Source of the DNA: Pieris napi
Taxonomy: Eukaryota; Arthropoda; Insecta; Lepidoptera; Pieridae
Direction: 5' to 3'
Length of the DNA stretch: 64,000 nucleotides
Assembly (NCBI RefSeq): GCF_905475465.1
Contig: NC_062249.1
Coordinates: 2,740,501-2,804,500, forward strand
Shown: piece by piece, positions 31,665 to 42,541 of the stretch
Position numbering within the stretch: the stretch's first letter is position 1
Layout: every line of letters begins with the position of its first letter
Notes under the pieces: model-generated
Told to the model about the DNA's origin: nothing
What the model saw: the letters and a program-made list of their open reading frames with translations, nothing else
Databases searched by the model: none
Position numbers and translations under genes: made by a program

Positions 31665-31797
31665 AAAGAGAGGACGGCCACCAGAAATCCTACGAAGATG
31701 AAATAAAAGAGATAGCGGGGAAATATTGGAAAATAGTAGCGAAGCTGAGAGACATAAAGAATTTGGATTCCTTCACTTCATCGGAGGTCGTGAACTA
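31665..31797 (+). pseudogene. RTE-like LINE C-terminus
   Basis: RGRPP then, after a break, DEIKEIAGKYWKIVAKLRD and a stop at about 31797 after SSEVVN. This is another RTE type than the 14790 copy, judged by the tail. Confidence 0.6.
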
Positions 31798-31883
31798 ATA
31801 TTAAATACAATCATAACATAATGTAAATATTTTTTATAGTTCTCGACTATAGGCTAGTTTTATTTATTACATTAATAAAGCTA

Positions 31884-32080
31884 TATAACTTACAACCAAA
31901 TAAACGGTATTTACAATTTTCATAACCTACAAAGTAAAAATAAAAATAATTAAAAATAAACCAAATTCAAAAAGTTTGGTCCCTCTGGCAGTGTACCTTT
32001 AACGCTAGCAGCAATATTGTGATAATTATTCGTTCTATCTACCAGGCGCCAACTTAAATCTTTAATTAGCGCTTGTGCAC
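31884..32080 (-). repeat. Family C LINE 3' end
   Basis: ggtatttacaattttcataa, then aaaaagtttggtccctctgg, cctttaacgctagcagc and ccaggcgccaacttaaatct: reverse of family C. The middle codons are rearranged. Confidence 0.7.
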
Positions 32081-32289
32081 CACAAGAATATTTGAGCCGT
32101 TTATTATTTTCTGCCTACTCTGCGGTCGTCTGAACTTTGAAAAAACAAATTATATTTATTATAGTAAATTATTTTTTCCAAAAAAATCGAACAAACATCG
32201 AAGTGTTCTGTCATAAAAAGAATATTTTCACCAAAGACGTAAACCGTTTAAACTAATATTGTTTTATAAATTTTAGCTCAATATACGTT

Positions 32290-32640
32290 TTGGGTGGCCG
32301 TATTACGAGTCGACAAAATATGCCAAAGCATTGCATTGCTTATCTTTCGTATCGTGTTGCAACACTGGTGCAGTGTGACAGATAACAATGTGTACGCCTT
32401 ACACACACATTTAAGGACTAAAAATGTAGCCTATCGAAGAAAAGTGTACTTATTTCCGATCACAATACGTTCATCAGTAAGAATTATTCGAGATGACAAA
32501 AAACGAATGGAGCATGACGTACAGACCCGAGCGGTAACGCAAGTTCGGCTATGTACGTCGAGAGCAAACAACGTATATGGCGAGAGAACGTTGAGGTATA
32601 TGCTACCGCGGCTAATAGACTTACCAGTCAGTTATTAAAT
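32290..32640 (+). pseudogene. Possible LINE C-terminal remnant
   Basis: A 114-codon frame ends VQTRAVTQVRLCTSRANN, YGERTLRYMLPRLIDLP. The pattern TR...YGERTLRY...LP resembles the end of many CR1-type LINE proteins (YGxxSLxYxGPxLWNxLP), with the WN replaced. The first half is not recognised. A different protein is possible. Confidence 0.35.
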
Positions 32641-33354
32641 AGCCTAACTTTAACCATATTAGACTGTAAAATTAAAAAAAAACGTGTGGCACTCGGGGAC
32701 TGCCGCGGTAAAGCTATTGCTATATTATGCAGTATTTTTATTTCTTTGATATTAATTCAATCTACCACTCTACCAGACTCAGACTAAGACGCCTATATAG
32801 ACTGTCCCACTTTAACGTGTGCCGGCTGCACCGGCCGAGGTTACGCTACGTCACCGATCTCGTCAGAGAGATGTGAGACGCAGTATGCGTTCTGTCCCGC
32901 TCTAACGCGTACGCACCTATATTACGTCATCGTGTGTTAGGTTTTTATTTTCGTTACGGAGTTTCTTGGTCGCCGCGCACAAAGCCAGCTATAAAATCTA
33001 TGCAATAGCTTAATAAATAAAAAAAAGTAGCTACATAGTTGGGCTTTTATCCGGTAATTAACTTACTTCAAAACGAACGATAAGTATTAACCTTTTTTGT
33101 TATACGGGAGTTAAAATACAATTACTTGTGGCAACCCTATATATACGTAAATATTAATCCTCTAAAACCCTATAATACTTAGATAAAGAATACAGGTTAA
33201 TATGATAGAGTACGATAAACAAGTTATCAGCACACGTCCAGCCGTCTTCGCCATTAGTGTATTAACCTAGATAAATAGTATGTTTATATGTGTTCTCGAA
33301 TGATATTTCTAGTTCTGTTTTATTCATTATTTGGTACTTGTATTCTTAAAATGC
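32641..33354. other. No gene recognised; GC-richer direct repeat
   Basis: ctgtcccactttaacgtgtg near 32803 and ctgtcccgctctaacgcgta near 32892 are a diverged direct repeat in a GC-richer block (32790-32960). No frame is sustained. Confidence 0.4.
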
Positions 33355-33450
33355 CTGTAACGCACTCGCGAACCCACTGACTTTCAGTGTCCATGAGCGA
33401 TATCACTTAACAGATGAGCCTCCTGTCCATTTGTCCCCGTTTATATTATT
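33355..33450 (+). repeat. LINE 3' UTR fragment
   Basis: acgcactcgcgaacccactg, then gtccatgagcgatatcac and gatgagcctcctgtccat. Plus-oriented CR1/Jockey-like tail. Confidence 0.7.
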
Positions 33451-33469
33451 GTTATTGACTACTTTTTTT

Positions 33470-33727
33470 TATATTTTTTTTTATTGGACAATTCACACCA
33501 ATTGACCTAGTCCCATACTAAGCTGGTGAAGCTTGAGTTATAGGTACTAGGCAACGGATATACATACATATTATAGAAAGATATACATATAAATACATAT
33601 ATAAACACCCAAGACCTAAGCACAACACCAAATGCTCATCACATCGATTTTTGTCTCAGCCGGGGATCGAACCCGGGACCCATGGATTCGCAGTCAGGAG
33701 TACTAACCACTAGACCAATGAGCCGTC
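33470..33727 (-). mobile_element. tRNA-derived SINE, second family
   Basis: Read on the minus strand, the head is tcattggtctagtggttagt (A box) with cccgggttcgatccccggct (B box). The body (gggtcttgggtgtttatat) and the end with gggactaggtcaattggtgt follow, then a poly(A) tract (T-run at about 33464-33480). This is the only full copy of this family in the window and looks well preserved. Confidence 0.85.
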
Positions 33728-33807
33728 ACTTTGAATTTGGATGCCGCGCTTCTAGCTAATGATTAAGTGCTATTATCAAACCACTACTGATTACATGTAA
33801 GTCCAGC

Positions 33808-33965
33808 CATTGCCAGAGGGCTCGCGAGTGCGTTGCCGGTCTTTTAAGAATTAGTACGCTCTTTTCTTGACGGTCCCTAATTCAAATTGGTTCGGAAATA
33901 CTTCAGTGGGCAGCTGGCTCCACATAGTGGTGGTCTCTGTCTCGATGTCTCATAATGAAAACAGT
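33808..33965 (-). repeat. LINE C-terminus and 3' UTR fragment
   Basis: gccagagggctcgcgagtgc, ttcttgacggtccctaattc and cagctggctccacatagtgg: minus-oriented CR1/Jockey-like tail lacking its outermost part. Confidence 0.7.
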
Positions 33966-34912
33966 ATCATAAGGTACAGGATATTTTTTAGAATGTCTAA
34001 GGTTACATTCTCGGCGTCGTTACGATATTGACCGGCTGTGTTAAATGGATTTGGCAAGGTTAATCCAAAGCAATTTAATTAAGCTGCTTTTTTCTTTCGT
34101 TTACGTGTATTTTACAAGGCATTTTGCAATGTCTCGATATAATTGCGTTAAGTTTACTAGGTTATTACAGGAAATTGAATAATTTTTCCAATTACTGTTT
34201 ACTTTATTTTAATCAAAGCATTAGAAACATCTAGTTGTTATCATTAACACATTCGATATACAATTTTTAAGCTAGAACAAAATGGCATGTAATGGCGTTT
34301 AATAATGTGTTTCCGCCTTAACAAACGATGAAACACATACATAAATCTATTTATTTTTATTATAAGTGCGCTAAGATGTGCATTTATACCTACAAATATT
34401 TTTTTATATTTATTGGCTTAAAAACGCCTATTATCCTGATTCAGCCCGTGCTCATAACACTATACAGATATAATATTTGTTTTAAAGTATGCCATAAACA
34501 TAGAGTATTTTGACTATCACTATCACTCGATCAAACCAGTCCCAGTGACACGATTGACGAATGTAGGTGAGGTGAAAGTTATATAAGCTGTATGATTCAC
34601 TGATATTTATCTATATTAAATGTGCTATCAAAGAAAAATATGTATTAATCAAATAACTAGATTATTGTGCGCCACTTCGATTCTTTTACATGTACCCCAC
34701 AGGATTAAGTTACCTAGTTCTGTATGTTTTACATGCGCCATGGCGCAATTTTGTATTCTAGAAATGCGCGGCGCAGAGCTCAGTCAACATGATATAAGTC
34801 CAGTCTTAGTTCGTTTTTTAATTGGTTTTCACAGAGACCAAACTTTTTAAATTCATTTTTGTTATTAATTTATCTGTCTTTAATAATTAATAAATGGACT
34901 ACCCGGTCAGTT
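33966..34912. other. No gene recognised; small family C scrap
   Basis: gagaccaaactttttaaat at about 34837-34855 is a family C fragment. The open frames at 34328 and 34620 have no recognised domain. Confidence 0.4.
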
Positions 34913-35085
34913 TAGAGCAGTGTTGGCCTAGTGGCTTCAGCGTATGACTCTCATACCTGAGGTCGTAGGTTCGATCCCCGGCTGTTCACCTATGGACTTT
35001 CTTTCTATGTGCGCATTTAACATTTGCTCGAACGGTGAAGGAAAACATCGTGAGGAAACCGACATATAGACCCTAAGGTTTTTTC
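34913..35085 (+). mobile_element. SINE family A, 3' truncated
   Basis: gcagtgttggcctagtggct and gtaggttcgatccccggctg are intact A and B boxes; the body stops after cgtgaggaaaccgacat. Confidence 0.9.
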
Positions 35086-35727
35086 TTCTTTCTTCTAAAA
35101 ATTAGGTTAGTTTAAATTACTTATTAGTCTTAAGATAAGCCAGTCAATTTAAAAAATAGAATTTCTATAAGGTTCCCCCCCCCTTCTCACTCTCTCTCAA
35201 TCGGTTTCAATCGATCTCTCTCTTTTCTTCGACAAAAACGCTGCACATCATCGTGACGTTCCGTAATTAAAAAAATAAAATTTTACCCTCAGGCGCCTAA
35301 AAAAGTTTCACTTCAAAAATCAGAAAAACAGAGTTTATAGTATAGCTGTGTCGAATTTGTTAAAGAATACTTAGTGATATCGGGGCTGTACTACATTATC
35401 TACGCAACGAAACAATGGAAAACAAAGGAGTATTTTATCTTTTTGTAGCCTCGTTTATAATAGCTGTAGATAGTAAGAACTGGGCCGGCCGCACCTAAAC
35501 ATTACCTATGTTTAATTGTTACTTGTTCGAAAGTCAAACCTTTGGCAAACCCATATTTTGATTTTCGAATTTCAATTGTATGCAAATCATTGTCAAGACG
35601 ATTTTGTCATCAACACATCCCAATATTTCGCGTTGTTTATTGGAAATTAGTTTAATTTTATTGGAAAACGTTTAAAAAAAACTTGTTTCAAATAAAAAAA
35701 AATATTACTTTAATGAATATAAAAAAA
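35086..35727. other. No gene recognised; known-looking repeat text
   Basis: A C-run (35167-35177), then ctctctc stretches and acgctgcacatcatcgtgac. I recognise the latter as frequent in Lepidoptera, but there is only one copy here. Confidence 0.4.
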
Positions 35728-36025
35728 CGTGTGTGTACTCATGTACACACGTTAGAAGTTATACTTCTTTGGAGTAACAAGATAAAAGTCTTTACAAAAA
35801 AATATTAAATAAAAAAATATTTTACGTTTGTAGAAAAAATAACGCTAACAATAAAATAAACTAAAATGTTGACTATAGTTAAATTCAGGGTTTTGGATTT
35901 TGTGACGGTGTGCGTGCGCATCGTAAAAATTTACATTTTAAACAGTACATTATAAGTAATTTAGTACATTTTTAACAGTAAACATCCAATTTCCCTAACG
36001 CGCCAAAAGCTTATTAAGTTATTGA
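35728..36025 (-). mobile_element. Dispersed repeat family F, reverse copy
   Basis: cgtgtgtgtactcatgtac, then agaagttatacttctttgg on the left, and tccctaacgcgccaaaagc on the right. The left edge matches the right edge of 60113-60480, so the family extends past the gaagttatac repeats. Confidence 0.65.
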
Positions 36026-36301
36026 AGTATTATTTTTAAGACGTACTATCAATAAAAATAAATTGTCAATTTATTTAATCTTTAATTTAAACCTCTACCT
36101 ATTGTTACCACATTGTACCACAACATTGAAGCAACTGTTTTATTGGTAATTTTTATGATAACTGATTAACCATATGTATATGTTATCCCTTGGAGGATGT
36201 GTCTTTGGTATGGGATGCCACTTGTGTACACGTTAGGCCCGTCTTACTTCCCTCAAATATTAACTCTCAAATATAACAGTCTTTTCTCCAACTTTGATTT
36301 T
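36026..36301. other. No gene recognised
   Basis: AT-rich DNA between two repeats. Confidence 0.4.
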
Positions 36302-36520
36302 GTTCCCTTTGGAGTAGATACTCTTGGGTTCAAGTGCACAGGCGCGTATTAAAGATTTAAGCTGGCGCCTGGTAGATAGTACCGGTGACACCAGAGCTGG
36401 TGCTTTCCTCGCTCAACGAATAAGTATCGCAATACAGCGAGGAAATGCTGCCAGCAATAAAGATACACTGCCACAGGGACCAGACTTTTGAAATTTGTTT
36501 TAATTTTCTATTCCCTAAAA
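36302..36520 (+). pseudogene. Family C LINE C-terminus and 3' UTR, best copy
   Basis: The frame reads LGSSAQARIKDLSWRLVDS, then TGDTRAGAFLAQRISIAIQ, RGNAAS and, after a few changed codons, LPQGPDF and a stop (about 36491). I know this tail from lepidopteran reverse transcriptase-like proteins but cannot name the clade. Only the last roughly 60 codons remain. Other copies: 8281, 14456, 23928, 31884, 37850, 38750 and 47571. Confidence 0.65.
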
Positions 36521-36852
36521 CCAGCCAGGACGGTAATAACTAAGCAATGAAGGCGAAATATAGTCTACTTGCCAGATAAAAAATAATAATAATCAGAAAG
36601 TGCAATAAAATCAATCTATGGTTAATAGAAATAGTTCCCGTTAATTTTCCCCTAATTAAACTAATGCGTGTTTATCGTCGTCCAATCAATACGGCCTCGC
36701 AGCGCCATCAATCACTATTTAGTCCTTTATTGGCCAGTTTTTATTGAGCTATAATTGCTGTTTATAGCTCGCTAAGTAGTTGAATGATGCTGATACAAAA
36801 TAAAAAAATATAAATTTATTTATTCACATTAACAAATAACATAATATATAAA
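36521..36852. other. No gene recognised
   Basis: AT-rich DNA with no recognised feature. Confidence 0.4.
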
Positions 36853-37167
36853 AACTAGTTGACCCGGCAAACGTTGTTTTGCCATGTATATTATTTCAAT
36901 AAAAATACCTATCTACTTTAATAATAGGGGTTGATGGTTGTATGTACTTTTGTATGCCGCATCATAAAAAAATAAAAATTGTCTAAAAATTAAAAAAAAT
37001 CTTTTGGCGAACACCCCTTATCACTTAGGGCTTTGAAATATAGATAGTAGCCGATTTTCAGACAGACTGAATATGCATAAAAATTCATAAGAATCGGTCG
37101 AGCCGTTTCGGAGGAGTATGGCAACGAACATTGTGACACGAGAATTTTATATATATATAGAGATTAT
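36853..37167 (+). repeat. Dispersed repeat family D
   Basis: actagttgacccggcaaacg, ttgttttgccatgtatatta, then gagccgtttcggaggagtat, cattgtgacacgagaatttt and a TA-rich end. Non-coding. Confidence 0.75.
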
Positions 37168-37849
37168 AAAGGATGGTCCGTTGGACGGCCATAGTAAACA
37201 ATGGGTAAAGAGCAAGAAGTGCTTTAAATCTTATTGATATATTTCAATAAAAGATAATTTTAAAATAAAAAAACTCTCTACAAATAGTTTTTTAAAATAT
37301 GCCTACAAAATGCACTAAATTAAATGACAATATGTCTCGAATTACTATGAACATTAAATATATTAAGCAATATTAACTGTATTTATATACGAGGTATGAA
37401 GATACTATAGGCTAAGTTTCGGAAGTCAAATGAAAATACGCTACAATACAAATTTGGCCCCTCAAACATTGACGCAGGAGTTCCTTGCTGTATTGCGATA
37501 CTTTTACATGAACCGAAAATCTCTTATATCTCTGGACAAGTAAGACTATAATGAATTAACATATAATGACAATTTACAGCGTGTCTTAAAATGTCTCTTG
37601 GTGAATGGTTAATTAGATTGATAACACTTTAATACGATACACTAATTAATTGATGTATCGTTTGCCATTAAGATACATCGATTGCCCCAACTTTTAAACA
37701 AAATTTGAATTTCCATTTGTCCTTCCTTTCCGGAGAACGCCTTTTGGCTAAAACTCACCGATTTCCGGATTGAGCATTCTGTTTAACGAGTCTGGATATC
37801 CATAGTTGCTTTCCTCACACTTTAAAATCTATTTATTTTTTATATACAT
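37168..37849. other. No gene recognised
   Basis: AT-rich DNA with no recognised feature. Confidence 0.45.
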
Positions 37850-37988
37850 TTTATTTACAATCAAGAATACAGTATTTAAAATTTTCTTAACCTACAAAGT
37901 AATGATAAAAATAATTAAAAAGAAAATCAAAACAAATTTGAAAAAGTTTGGTCCTTTGGTACTTTTAACGCTGCTGTATTGCGATAAT
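37850..37988 (-). repeat. Family C LINE 3' end, short
   Basis: acagtatttaaaattttctt, cctacaaagtaatgataaa, aaaaagtttggtcctttgg and cttttaacgctgctgtattg. Deleted copy. Confidence 0.65.
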
Positions 37989-38749
37989 AAAAATTAAAAA
38001 GAAATAAAATAATAAAAATATAAATTATATTATTTGCTTGTTTTCTCTTGTATACTGTTTGCCTATAAGTGCTAGTCAGATTAAAAATTGTATTTTATTT
38101 TTCTTGTACCAATGTTTCAATGTGCCGAGCCTTGGTAAGCTTCTATAAATAAATAAATACTCTAATAATAAAACTCTTTACCTATAAGCGCTCTGACAAT
38201 ATACCGTTCCAATTTCAAACAGCTAATATACAAAAATATGTAACTTCTTTTATATACAAATTCGGTTTGATCAAGAAAGATTTACGGAGAAATCTTCATT
38301 CAAGGGACGCTATCCATCTATATTATCAGGAATATTCGTAAGTATTTGCGGACCCCAGGAGATGACCTCTCATTCCCATTCCGCCCCACTTAACACCTAA
38401 TGCAAAGATACCCCAATATCTTAGAAATATCCGAATTGTGGTTGTTAAATTATCTTTGGAGTTTGAAGATGTTTGAATAATTTTCGTTTATATTGTCAGA
38501 TTAGATTATTGTAGATTCCCGACTGGTACTTAAGTAACTGAAAATAATACAGAACTTATTTCATTACTGTTTCGAGTGCTTTCCAACAATAGTAGTCAGT
38601 CATTTATTTCGTACCCCTACAACTTAAATTATATAATATAACAAAAAACAGTTATACTAAAGATACAGCCAAAGGTGAAATACATAATATGTACCTATGT
38701 ATATGCAAAAAAGTTCAAACATTTACGAAAGGAAAAATCAATAAAAATA
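37989..38749. other. No gene recognised
   Basis: AT-rich DNA with no recognised feature. Confidence 0.45.
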
Positions 38750-38963
38750 TTAAAGTATTTACAATTTTCTTAACCTACAAAGTAATAATAAAAATTATTT
38801 AAAAGAAAATTAAAACAAATTTAAAAAGTTTGGTCACTGTGGCAGTGTACCTATAACGCTGGCAGCATTTCCTTGTATTGCAATACTTATTCGTTGAGCC
38901 AGGAAAGTGCCAGCTCTGGGGTCACCGGTACTATCTACTAGGCGCCAACTTAAATCTTTAATA
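38750..38963 (-). repeat. Family C LINE 3' end
   Basis: agtatttacaattttcttaa, aaaagtttggtcactgtggc, cgctggcagcatttccttgt, ctctggggtcaccggtact and ggcgccaacttaaatcttta. A good reverse copy that includes the GDPRAG codons. Confidence 0.75.
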
Positions 38964-39062
38964 TGAATAAATACATATATCTAATTAATACCTGATTCGG
39001 CTGTGTTGTGTGGTGGTGTGAAAGTTAGGGTGTGTAGGGGCGTGCTCATGATGCAGGTTGTT

Positions 39063-39135
39063 TAAAGATTGACAAATGATCATGAAACAGATACAGAGGC
39101 CTAGACCTAAAAAGGTTGTAGCGCCACTGATTTAT
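39063..39135 (+). mobile_element. SINE family A, 3' end only
   Basis: gattgacaaatgatcatgaa, acagatacagaggcctagac and aaggttgtagcgccactg. Confidence 0.75.
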
Positions 39136-39582
39136 TTTATCCTTAATAAATAAATACATTTCGTAGGAGAATTGCATCATTATATTTAGCACGACAGCAC
39201 TTACATACTTTCGACTGCCTTTGCTGATATATCTGGCATTAAAAACTGCATTGCATAATTTCAAGTCCTTAATAAGGTAATCAGAGAAAACTGGAAGCCA
39301 CTTGATCAACTGCTTTCGTTTTATTCTGAAGATGAGAAAGTGAAGTTGTATGGAATTCTTTACAACGTGCCGTAATTGATAGCTTCGAAATTAATTCTTG
39401 ATTCTATAGTCTTAAGCTCGGCATACTGATACATAAAGAACCATAAAATACAATATTCAATATTTAATAAACACTTAGGAGCAAACACGAAAGGAAAAAT
39501 ACATTATAAAAACTAAAGGAAAATTGATTTCGAAGTGTGAGGGGAGCTAATGATTTAGCTGGTTTATCAGAATGCTCAAACT
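39136..39582. other. No gene recognised
   Basis: A minus-strand open frame at 39046-39309 begins outside and ends in the SINE end. No domain is recognised. Confidence 0.4.
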
Positions 39583-39645
39583 GTATATCGGACAACGACT
39601 AAATATGAGTAGTCCCTTCGATGTCGTTATTAGAGATTTTGACTG
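39583..39645. mobile_element. pogo-like MITE, one end
   Basis: tatgagtagtcccttcgatg, tcgttattagagattttgac and tg, followed by TA, match the reverse of the left end of the MITE at 3396-3573. The other end is missing. Confidence 0.65.
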
Positions 39646-40105
39646 TATTTCTGTGTTACTACAACGAAGTGTAAAAAATAAATATCTATGGTCGAATACC
39701 GTTAAACTCCGTTCTATAGTTTATAGCATGGCCGGAAACAGTCTCAAGAATTATAATTCGCAACACCTTGAAATAAACACATCAGCGTACCTTCGTAACT
39801 CGATTTTATCTATCATTTTTATGACTAAATTTATACAGCGGGGGTCCCATAATTTTCCCCTACCGTTATATTTCATAAACACCCCGAGCACACGTATGAA
39901 ATATTAACAACTTACACTAACTTATCCTGCGTATAAAACTGCCTCAAGAAACGAATACAGATTTGCATCTCGAATGTAATATTCACAGTAATTCCCCATT
40001 CTCTTTGTGTTATTCATTCATAAGCATTACCTTTCACCCCAAAGCTTCCCGCTTGATTTGTGGTTCAACTGTTTTTTCCTTATTAGCTACACTTTGAGTA
40101 TTTCA
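39646..40105. other. No gene recognised
   Basis: Carries ttactacaacgaagtgtaaa near 39657, shared with 22056. The open frame 39572-39907 is mostly downstream of the MITE end, with no recognised domain. Confidence 0.4.
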
Positions 40106-40320
40106 GAGCAGTGTTTAGGCGACTCTCGTACTTGAGGTCGTAGGTTCGTACCCCTATACCAATGAACTTTCTGTCTATGCGTATTTAACAATCGCTCATA
40201 TGGTAAAGGAATAAATACATCGTGAAGAAAGCGGCTAGCCCAAGACTAGAAAAAAAATCACCAAATTGATAAGAACATCTGAAGCCAAGACTAAGGGTAG
40301 TAGACGAAGCGCCACAGGCT
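40106..40320 (+). mobile_element. SINE family A, diverged
   Basis: gagcagtgtttaggcgactc, then gaggtcgtaggttcgtaccc and atttaacaatcgctcatatg. The A box is largely lost; the 3' end has aagcgccaca. Confidence 0.7.
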
Positions 40321-40504
40321 TTTTGAGGGTTTTATCTTTGTTATGCCCTGGTTTTGAACACTTAAAGCTTCCGATCTTGCTCAAGATTTTTCATGTCCGA
40401 GTACCGTTTTATCAGAGTGTATCGCACGCACGTAGTGGGTCAAACGATTTGGAAAACATTATTATTAAACGCAGGCAATTGAGCAGTTGGTACATAAACA
40501 AAAT

Positions 40505-40570
40505 AGTTTTTTTAATTAACAGGGGGCAAACGGGCAGGAGGCTCATCTGATGTTAATAATAATAATAATG
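40505..40570 (-). repeat. LINE 3' tail end and (AAT)n
   Basis: A T-run, then cagggggcaaacgggcagga and ggctcatctgatgttaa, running into an (AAT)n microsatellite at 40553-40569. Confidence 0.75.
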
Positions 40571-40954
40571 AAGCCTCATTTATTCCTTGAATCATCCATT
40601 CTTCTTATAAAATATACGAGTACACACACTTAAAATTTTATACAGAAATAATGAAACAAACAGTTATTTCAGATGAAAGTGTGAATAATTGATAAATTGT
40701 GTCGTCATTGTAGAGGCGTAATAATATAAATTAATATACATTCATTACCGGGAATGAATGAAATCATTCCCCTAATCTTAACGTCTTTCATCTCTATTAC
40801 ACCTACTCAAAACCCCATTTATAAAGTAGAGATAGCGTGGAACGTGCCGGAATTACGAACTTTGTTTGTAAAATCTATAAATATCGAAGTAATGCTCTGT
40901 ACATTGCACAATGCATATTTTCTGGACTCGTAAAAAACTTATATTTTGGCGTAT
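40571..40954. other. No gene recognised
   Basis: attaccgggaatgaatg with tcattcccctaat near 40745-40775 is a loose inverted repeat. Nothing else is seen. Confidence 0.4.
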
Positions 40955-41195
40955 AGTGGCTTCAGCGTGGGACTCATCCCTGAGATCGTAGGTTCGATAC
41001 CCGGCTAGGCACCAATGGACTTTCTATTCACATTTAACACACGCTCATATGGTGAAGGAAGTCATCGCGAGAAAACCGGCCCAAAGAGTCGACGCGTGTG
41101 TCAGACACAGATGGCTGATCACCTACTTGCCTATTAGTGACAAATTATCATGAAACAAATACCTGAAAAAAGGTTGTAGGGCCACTGGTTTTTAC
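40955..41195 (+). mobile_element. SINE family A
   Basis: ggcgtatagtggcttcagcg, cctgagatcgtaggttcgat, acccggctaggcaccaatgg and, at the 3' end, ggttgtagggccactgg. Confidence 0.85.
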
Positions 41196-42314
41196 GTAAA
41201 TAATATATGTTCAAAGATCTAATCAAACTCACTCGAGTCTCACATACCTAAATAGCTTTTAATTTTCATCGAAGTGAGCTTATTGCGATCCGATCTCGCT
41301 TCATATTCGTTTTTCGATTATCTACGTAGCGATATCGTTTCGTGATTGCATTTTTGTACCTTTTTTACATTAAAAAAACGACTAAACATCCACTAAAAAG
41401 AAATGAATATGTTTTTGTAGGCCCTTGTATTAGAGGATTAAATGAATTCAAAATTTCTTTGGAACCAATTCGCTGCTCGAAACACTTCATCTCCCGCATC
41501 CACATCAGCTGAGCAGTTGAGCTGGACCCTTGAAAATTTTTATATCGAATTGATAACTTCGGTTTTGAAGGCTGTAAAAATCACAGAATTTTCGTAGATA
41601 GTTTCGTGTTTTCGCTTCATATAAAATAAAGGCCGATTATTTCCAATCTTTACAATATCTGTATATTGTTGACAATATACAGTTTAAATACATATATTCA
41701 TATTTTATTGTTACTCGTCATCCCTACTTTTTAAGTACCATTGACCCCTTTACGGGTACAGAACTCCTCTAGATCCATATAAAATAAAATTTCACCATAA
41801 TTCGTTAGTTAAAAAGTTATAAGTTGCAAAAATCGCAAATAAATTACTGCAAATTGAAGTAAAAAAATATAATTCAAATAAATTGCTGATTTTGATATTT
41901 TAATATTATTTATCTGTACATTTTTGTCTTATCTGTGAACAAATTTAAGATCACTCCAATTATATTTAGTATTTCTTTTTATAATTGTGATGTGCCTGTT
42001 CCGTTCTTGAATACATAAACCTGGTTCGCAATAAACAATTTTAATCTGTTAGGAAGAATTAAGTTCTTTATTATTGGTTCAACGATGTAATATCCGGTTT
42101 TGCGATCTCCCTTCATAACAATACGTTCGCATGCCCATAGATAGAGGCTTTAGGATTTTTTATTTATTGAATCATAATTAATTCCATGCCCTGAGGTCCA
42201 ATGATTCATAAAAGAGATTAAAAACAGTGACGGACGGACTATTGAGAGTTTTTGTCTTTGCCTTTGAACACTAGTTATTATAAATTAAGAGACTTTAATT
42301 TGAATAAAAATAAA
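41196..42314. other. No gene recognised; short perfect palindrome
   Basis: ctgtatattgt tg acaatatacag at 41659-41682 is an 11-bp perfect stem. Otherwise AT-rich with no recognised feature. Confidence 0.45.
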
Positions 42315-42443
42315 ATCAGTGGCGTTACAACCTTTTCTGTATCTGTTTCATGAACATTAGTCAATGTAATAATATAATAGCCAAGTAGGTGATCAGCCTT
42401 CTGTAGCTGACACACGCCGACGACTTTTTGGGTCTAAGGCAAG
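42315..42443 (-). mobile_element. SINE family A, 3' half, split by the hAT element
   Basis: aaatcagtggcgttacaacc through cacacgccgacgactttttg and ggtctaaggcaag. The rest of the same SINE resumes at 45751. The last eight bases (aaggcaag) are the target duplication of the hAT insertion. Confidence 0.9.
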
Positions 42444-42541
42444 TAGGGTTGCCAACTTTTTTTGACAAATAAAACGTATAACAGTGGTTTGGATAGGAAA
42501 AAAATAAAGTATTAGGAAGAAAAAAAAGTATATTTCAAATT

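Noticed and set aside
32294..32638. Host gene exon of 114 codons
   Set aside because: Its end resembles a LINE C-terminus, the start has no support, and no splice pattern fits.
33655..33727. Genuine tRNA gene on the minus strand
   Set aside because: A and B boxes are present but the stems are imperfect and a SINE body and poly(A) follow; it is the head of a SINE.
34913..34990. Genuine tRNA gene on the plus strand
   Set aside because: It is the head of a SINE family with many copies in the window, and no cloverleaf with paired acceptor stem is formed.
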